Positions 59,577 through 64,000 of a stretch of DNA of 64,000 bases are shown here, one piece after another; position 1 is the first letter of the stretch; every line of letters begins with the position of its first letter. The translations under genes and the position numbers were made by a program. Source of the stretch: Moanibacter sp964542645 (GTDB lineage Bacteria > Verrucomicrobiota > Verrucomicrobiia > Opitutales > UBA2987); NCBI GenBank assembly GCA_964542645.1, contig CAZIUG010000008.1:62001-126000 (forward strand). Direction: 5' to 3'. The notes under the pieces were generated by a model, which searched no databases, was not told the DNA's origin, and worked only from the letters and a program-made list of their open reading frames with translations.

Positions 59577-60256
59577 GAATAAAATCCTTTAGAAACGCAT
59601 TTCTTTCGGGGCTCATCCTTCTAACCCCGATCGCAATAACGGTTTATGTGATTAAAGTTCTGATTGAGGCTATCGGGGCTCCAACAAGCAAAATTTTCTT
59701 TTTTTTTGCTCCACCCGAGGTATTTGACCAAGCAGCGCTGTCAATAACTCTCAATATACTTTCAACCTTATTAGTTATCGTATTAGTCACTGTTCTGGGA
59801 TGGCTTTCCCAGTATTTTCTTGGTCGGATGGTGGTTCGAATGGCCGAGGTTCTTCTGAACAATGTTCCGTTCGTCAATCGAGTCTATGGTACAATCAAGC
59901 AAATAATTGAAACCTTCAGTTCGGAAAAGCGAGCCGTGTTTCAAAAGGTAGTTCTGGTCGAATTCCCTCGCAGAGAAACCCATGCCCTTGGGTTTATGAC
60001 GGGAAAAGGGAAGGGAGAAGTCCGCATTCGGGCTGGGAAAGAAATTGCTAACGTATTCCTTCCTACGACGCCGAATCCAACAAGTGGTTTTCTAATAATG
60101 GTTCCTACTGAAGATTTGATCGAACTCCAAATGTCGGTTGCTGATGGAATGAAATTTGTCATCTCTGGCGGCGCTGTCGTTCCGGTTTACAATTCAGATA
60201 CCGGAAAAAAAAGAGAGGTTCCGGTCAAAAATCCGACAGAGGAGAACACTTCGTAA
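59573..60256 (+). CDS. DUF502 family membrane protein
   Basis: A 227-residue DUF502 protein with two hydrophobic segments: about 8-30 (NAFLSGLILLTPIAITVYVIKVLIEA) and about 55-82 (ITLNILSTLLVIVLVTVLGWLSQYFLG). After them comes the family's signature LLNNVPFVNRVYGTIKQIIETFS, VVLVEFPRRETHALGFMTG and FLPTTPNPTSGFLIMVPTEDLIELQMSVADGMKFVISGGAVVP. Members are inner-membrane proteins of unsettled function, sometimes required for membrane stability. It shares 4 bases (ATGA) with ybeY. Confidence 0.93.
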   Translation: MRIKSFRNAFLSGLILLTPIAITVYVIKVLIEAIGAPTSKIFFFFAPPEVFDQAALSITLNILSTLLVIVLVTVLGWLSQYFLGRMVVRMAEVLLNNVPFVNRVYGTIKQIIETFSSEKRAVFQKVVLVEFPRRETHALGFMTGKGKGEVRIRAGKEIANVFLPTTPNPTSGFLIMVPTEDLIELQMSVADGMKFVISGGAVVPVYNSDTGKKREVPVKNPTEENTS

Positions 60257-60328
60257 ATTGGACCAATAATTCCAAATCGAGAGGGCATTACCTGATTAGA
60301 GGTTATTGGAACACAGGAATCGTAAGCG

Positions 60329-60940
60329 ATGGGTTATAATCTCTCGACAGAGGGTTACGTTCTTAAAAGAGAAGCGGTTGGGGAATCGTTCCAAAGTTGT
60401 CGTTTCTTCTCCCGCGAAGAAGGACTTCTTGATTGCCGGAAGAAAATGTCCACCCAATCCCAGTTAAGGATCACTCCTGAACTCTTTGACCATGCCTATC
60501 TCGAGCTAGAACAACGTCACGCTGGAAAAATTTGGTTCGTTAGGGAATATCGAACATTGCACAGATTCGATGGTCTGGCCAAACGCTACAAATCACTCCT
60601 TTATGCCTGCGAATTTTCTAATATTTTGGATCGAAATCTTCTATACTTAGAATCATATGAAAACATCTTTCAACTCCTCGCGGGATCCCTAAGACATTGG
60701 GAGTCCTCTCAACGCCCAGAAGTTACCTTTTTCAAATCCCTCTTTTTGTTCATCCGCGACGAAGGCTATCCCGTGAGAGAGGATTGGGGCATCAAACTAC
60801 CTAATCCCCAACGCCAAAAGGTCCAATCCCTCTTACGCCGCCCACTTGATGATCAGGAAATTTCAGAGGAAGATGCCAATTTACTAATAGATAGCCTTAA
60901 AAAATGGGTTATCCAACACACTGAAATTCTACTGGGCTAA
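60329..60940 (+). CDS. recO: RecO-like DNA repair protein
   Basis: A 203-residue protein with a RecO-type N-terminal OB fold (STEGYVLKREAVGESFQSCRFFSREEGLLDCRKK) and a helical C-terminal domain (KRYKSLLYACEFSNILDRN... FKSLFLFIRDEGYPVREDW). RecO binds SSB and loads RecA with RecR. It is shorter than the usual about 240 residues, and the optional zinc cysteines are absent. Conservation is low, so the call leans on the N-terminus and on its position after ybeY/DUF502. The ATG at 60329 starts the fold directly. Confidence 0.65.
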   Translation: MGYNLSTEGYVLKREAVGESFQSCRFFSREEGLLDCRKKMSTQSQLRITPELFDHAYLELEQRHAGKIWFVREYRTLHRFDGLAKRYKSLLYACEFSNILDRNLLYLESYENIFQLLAGSLRHWESSQRPEVTFFKSLFLFIRDEGYPVREDWGIKLPNPQRQKVQSLLRRPLDDQEISEEDANLLIDSLKKWVIQHTEILLG

Positions 60941-61309
60941 ATTTACGATAGCGGGAATTGTTTAGATTTAGAGCAGCTGCAAAATAAGCTCCACACGTTA
61001 AGTATGAGCAGAGCGGCCTCTGAATAAGCTCAAAGGCTATTTGCCAAATAAGTTCTTCTTGTTGAATCCGGAAAGGCATCACGCACAATTAGAAGAAGCG
61101 CGATTGTTCTCGTTTCAGAAGAAAAAAAGATGAGGATAATAAATAAAAATATACTAGAGTTTGAAAGAGACTCAATTTTTGAAACAGTTGAACCTGATGC
61201 GATGATGTCATGGACTTGATTCGGTCAGCCTCAAATTAAGAATTCTGGCTAAGATCTCGCGAAATCTATGAGTCGTAAGACTCCATAAAAATTTGGAAAT
61301 AAGTGTTGA
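60941..61309. other. Spacer between recO and the nuclease-helicase gene
   Basis: A-rich, no recognised gene. A 29-codon frame from about 61131 (MRIINKNILEFERDS...) is too short to judge. It should hold the promoter for the helicase gene. Confidence 0.4.
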
Positions 61310-63646
61310 ATGCGCATATTTCTCAGTGAACGAAAAGTTCAACTTAGTGTCACAGAATTCTCTGAATTCAAAATCGGTCCTTCCGATCGTATTACCTGGG
61401 GCATGGGACGCCGGCGCTCCGAAATCGGTCAGAAGTGGCACCGCGAACTCCAGAAAACTGCCCAGGAAGAATTCCCCGAAACATCTTTCGAAATCCCAAT
61501 TAAAGCCGACTGGAAATACCGTGACTGGACCCTCTCTCTCCACGGAAGAATCGATCAGATAGTGACTCGAAAAAGATTCTCAATCCTACGGGAAGTCAAA
61601 ACAATCGAATCGGATTTGCCACAAAATGATAAGATCCTGCTAGACAACTACCCTTCCTATTTCCTTCAACTATCCATCTATTTTCTTCTTGCCCAAAAAG
61701 ATCCCAGATGGGAGTCGGAAAAACTTTCCGCAGAGCTACTCTTCCTAGATATTTCATCCGGGTTTGTTCAACGAGTCGCATTCAACAAAAAGTCGCATTC
61801 AATTGTTAATCAACAATTAGAAAACATCCATTGGTTCCTGAATCAACGTTGGAATTCCCACCTAAGATTGGCGAAACTAAATTACAGGAAACCATTTACT
61901 AAATTACGCCAAGGCCAGAAAGAGACTTGTGATCGGTTGGGTGACCTTTGGGAAAAACCCGAGTTGCTCCTTTTTGAGGCGCCAACCGGCTTTGGTAAAA
62001 CAGGTCTGGTTCTAGAGCGGTCCCTTGATAGTCTCCGTCGACGGACCCATGAAAGGATTGTGTTTGTTACTGGAAAATCAACTGGCCAACTTCAAATTGT
62101 CCGCCAACTAGAAAAGATGCTAAGTGAAAGAGAAGATCTATACTATCTTCAAATCCGAAACCGCATCGAACACAGGATTTCCTCACCCCGTCACACTTGC
62201 GGTGATGGCCTGAACTGCAGAGTAAATATAACCGAGCGATGGGCTGCAGCGAATATTTGTCCAATCTCTCTATTCCAAAACGGGACCATATCGCTGGAAC
62301 AGACAAAGAGTCTTGGTCGAAAAACAGGAATCTGCCCCTACGAAATCACCCGATCTCTTCTGCCTTTTACGGATTTTGTAGTAGCCGACTACAATTACCT
62401 ATTTGGACCTCAAAACCAGAGCCTTCTATTCCAAATACCAGGATTTGATCCGGCCTCTACTCTTCTTGTCGTTGATGAAGCACATAATCTTCCGACCAGA
62501 GTGGCTGAATCTCTCTCCCATTCTCTTTCCCGACAGGAGGTGGAGCGAGCGAAAAACGAACTTAAGTTCTCCAACGCCAGTTCCAATCTACTTCGCTCTT
62601 ATTCGGAACTAATCTATTTTCTCAACTCAATCAAAGAACCAGGAGAATTAAATACCGACTTTCAATACGAACTCGTCGTGCTGATTGAGAATATCATTGA
62701 GAGTCTGCAATATTCCTCTCCACCCGTAGACCTCCTCTCAAAAAACACTCGTGACGAACTCTGGCACTACTTCGAAATCCTAGAGTTTTTAAAGGACGAT
62801 TCCCTAAGCCGGTTAATTTGGTCAACTGGACTGGGTTTTATTTACCTCTCCTGTCTTGGAGCTCCTTTACAAATCGCGAACACTCTAGAACGTTTTTCAA
62901 AAGTTGTTATGATGTCTGCAACTCTCTCTCCTAAAGATCATTTTTATGGGCTCTGCCAAATCAACCCGGAAGATTCTACATACCTCAAGGCTGAAGCTCC
63001 TTGGCGTGAAAATGCCTACGACGTAGCAACCGACTTGCGAGTAAATACGAGCTATCAGAGCCGCGATCTATACTACTTTACCACAGCTGCCACTGCTTCG
63101 GCAATGTGCCGAGAATCTACCACGCCAGTAGTACTCTTTTTCAGTTCCTATCAATACGCCAACTCTTTATCCAAACTTATCAACTTAAAATTCCCTCACC
63201 TTCGTATCGCTCTTCAGCCGAGAAAAGGAGAACTCGTAGATCGAGAACAATTTCTTAAAAAAAACCTTTCACATTCCGATCTTCTTCTCCTCGTTATTGG
63301 CAGTTCGTATTCTGAAAGTATCGATCTATTGGGCGGGCGGGTATCTCATGCTATGATAATCGGCCCAGCCCTCCCAGAAGTGAATATAGTCCAGAAATTT
63401 CGAATGCAATCGCTTTCCAGAATACCTCGTAACGAGGCCTTTCGTCAAGTCTACCAGATCCCAGCTCTGACCAGGATAAACCAGGCCCTAGGACGTCTCG
63501 TACGCGCCCCGGGCCAAAAGGTTAAAGTGTTGCTCCACTGTCAACGTTTTAACCAGGATTCTTACAGGAGCCTACTAGACCCAATTTACCAAAGCCTGCT
63601 GACCATTTCCTCTGACGAAAGCCTAAATGATTGGATTCAATCTTAG
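61310..63646 (+). CDS. RecB-type nuclease fused to an XPD/DinG-like iron-sulfur helicase
   Basis: A 778-residue protein. Residues 1-200 carry the RecB/Cas4 PD-(D/E)xK pattern: H44, D82 (HGRIDQI), E95-V-K97, and Q120-x3-Y124. Residues about 200-778 are an SF2 helicase: Walker A APTGFGKT (224-231), four cysteines at 297, 303, 317 and 342 placed as the XPD 4Fe-4S site, D-E-A-H at 389-392, and motif VI QALGRLVRAPGQ near the end. It should resolve or resect DNA in repair with coupled cutting. ATG 61310 is chosen by the open frame. RecO upstream agrees with a repair role. Confidence 0.88.
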   Translation: MRIFLSERKVQLSVTEFSEFKIGPSDRITWGMGRRRSEIGQKWHRELQKTAQEEFPETSFEIPIKADWKYRDWTLSLHGRIDQIVTRKRFSILREVKTIESDLPQNDKILLDNYPSYFLQLSIYFLLAQKDPRWESEKLSAELLFLDISSGFVQRVAFNKKSHSIVNQQLENIHWFLNQRWNSHLRLAKLNYRKPFTKLRQGQKETCDRLGDLWEKPELLLFEAPTGFGKTGLVLERSLDSLRRRTHERIVFVTGKSTGQLQIVRQLEKMLSEREDLYYLQIRNRIEHRISSPRHTCGDGLNCRVNITERWAAANICPISLFQNGTISLEQTKSLGRKTGICPYEITRSLLPFTDFVVADYNYLFGPQNQSLLFQIPGFDPASTLLVVDEAHNLPTRVAESLSHSLSRQEVERAKNELKFSNASSNLLRSYSELIYFLNSIKEPGELNTDFQYELVVLIENIIESLQYSSPPVDLLSKNTRDELWHYFEILEFLKDDSLSRLIWSTGLGFIYLSCLGAPLQIANTLERFSKVVMMSATLSPKDHFYGLCQINPEDSTYLKAEAPWRENAYDVATDLRVNTSYQSRDLYYFTTAATASAMCRESTTPVVLFFSSYQYANSLSKLINLKFPHLRIALQPRKGELVDREQFLKKNLSHSDLLLLVIGSSYSESIDLLGGRVSHAMIIGPALPEVNIVQKFRMQSLSRIPRNEAFRQVYQIPALTRINQALGRLVRAPGQKVKVLLHCQRFNQDSYRSLLDPIYQSLLTISSDESLNDWIQS

Positions 63647-63788
63647 CCCAACTGAATATCTTAATGTCATTTTCTTATTGCTAATAGGCTGTCAGGCAAA
63701 CACTCGTATTTAATAACTTAATTGGAACTCAATGGTCCCCGCCTTCTTTGCTTACAGAAATCACTTCATAGATCCTACTCCGGTTTGA

Positions 63789-64000
63789 ATGAAAGAAGTC
63801 AAACGAATCGAAAGCCAACAGCTAACAAAGGCTACTAATCGTATTGCCGCCTCGGTTTGCGACCAGCATTGTGATACTGAAGACCTTGTAATTATCGGAA
63901 TCGCTAACGGTGGCATAGCCTTTAGCCAAATCCTTGCCAATCGGTTAGGTTCATCTCTTAGTAGAAATATCGCTTGCGGCACGGTTAATATCTCATTCCA
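63789..64000 (+). CDS. pyrR: PyrR-like uracil phosphoribosyltransferase/regulator, 5' part (cut by window edge)
   Basis: About 70 N-terminal residues readable: MKEVKRIESQQLTKATNRIA, then EDLVIIGIANGGIAFSQILANRLG and IACGTVNISF at the edge. The GI.xGG..LA.R.A pattern followed by cxGTVxISF(H) is that of PyrR (bifunctional pyrimidine attenuator/UPRTase). The diagnostic PRPP loop lies beyond the edge, so a hypoxanthine-type phosphoribosyltransferase is not excluded. The start is the first ATG; no clear ribosome site. Confidence 0.75.
   Translation, partial: MKEVKRIESQQLTKATNRIAASVCDQHCDTEDLVIIGIANGGIAFSQILANRLGSSLSRNIACGTVNISF

Noticed and set aside
1..64000. CRISPR arrays, prophage or insertion-sequence genes
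   Set aside because: No repeat-spacer arrays, integrase, transposase or phage structural genes were seen.

Overview
The window looks like a bacterial chromosome segment of moderate, slightly AT-leaning composition. By hand count about 84 % of it is coding, and many spacers are unusually long. LptA/LptB/LptC genes point to a Gram-negative, LPS-exporting cell. I favour a marine or host-associated member of Verrucomicrobiota (Opitutae-like). The reasons are the mix of HPr kinase with an lpt cluster, a PQQ dehydrogenase with a planctomycete/verrucomicrobial-style cytochrome, a DUF4432 epimerase, a LigA with a charged insertion and a YbeY ending in HGxLHxxGFDD. This placement is inference from protein character; no 16S gene is present.

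Layout. (1) 1-12.4 kb is an accessory catabolic region: a malate/lactate-type dehydrogenase cut by the left edge, SDR, cupin, enolase-superfamily sugar-acid dehydratase, two tandem M19 dipeptidases, two aldo-keto reductases, a UxuA-like mannonate dehydratase, and a GNAT/phytanoyl-CoA-dioxygenase pair. It also carries a frameshifted remnant of a second enolase-superfamily gene. (2) 12.6-20.8 kb is mixed: a stand-alone malonyltransferase resembling trans-acting polyketide ATs, a FecCD-type ABC transporter whose ATPase and permease lie 5 kb apart, a class V aminotransferase, gamma-glutamyltransferase, dtd and a sugar-epimerase-like protein. (3) 20.8-35.3 kb is mostly housekeeping: infA, tadA, Mn-SOD, ffh, an acyltransferase, 2-oxoacid:ferredoxin oxidoreductase, hemC-hemD-trpF, ilvN-ilvC, tRNA-Val(UAC), asd and hemW. 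(4) 35.3-45.9 kb is accessory again: a TIG-domain lipoprotein, oligopeptide ABC ATPases without permeases, SDR, DUF4432, SMP-30 lactonase and a cytochrome c/PQQ-dehydrogenase pair. (5) 46.5-64 kb is core: ligA, an unknown gene, dnaA with a possible origin, hprK-lptB-lptA-lptC, HIT, phoH, PgpH-like 7TM-HD, ybeY, DUF502, recO, a RecB-type-nuclease/XPD-helicase fusion, and the start of a pyrR-like gene.

How genes may work together. AKRs/SDRs, the SMP-30 lactonase, the enolase-superfamily and UxuA-type dehydratases and the DUF4432 epimerase are the parts of an oxidative, non-phosphorylating route for sugars and sugar acids. The PQQ dehydrogenase plus cytochrome would feed periplasmic alcohol oxidation into respiration. 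The M19 dipeptidases, gamma-glutamyltransferase and oligopeptide ATPases fit peptide/glutathione scavenging.

I found no CRISPR array, prophage or intact insertion sequence. The observations most worth following are the nuclease-XPD helicase fusion, the trans-AT-like acyltransferase, the PQQ dehydrogenase with an Asp-X-Asp lanthanide-type motif but no vicinal cysteines, the hairpin over the HIT start codon, and several decayed or very short genes in the spacers.
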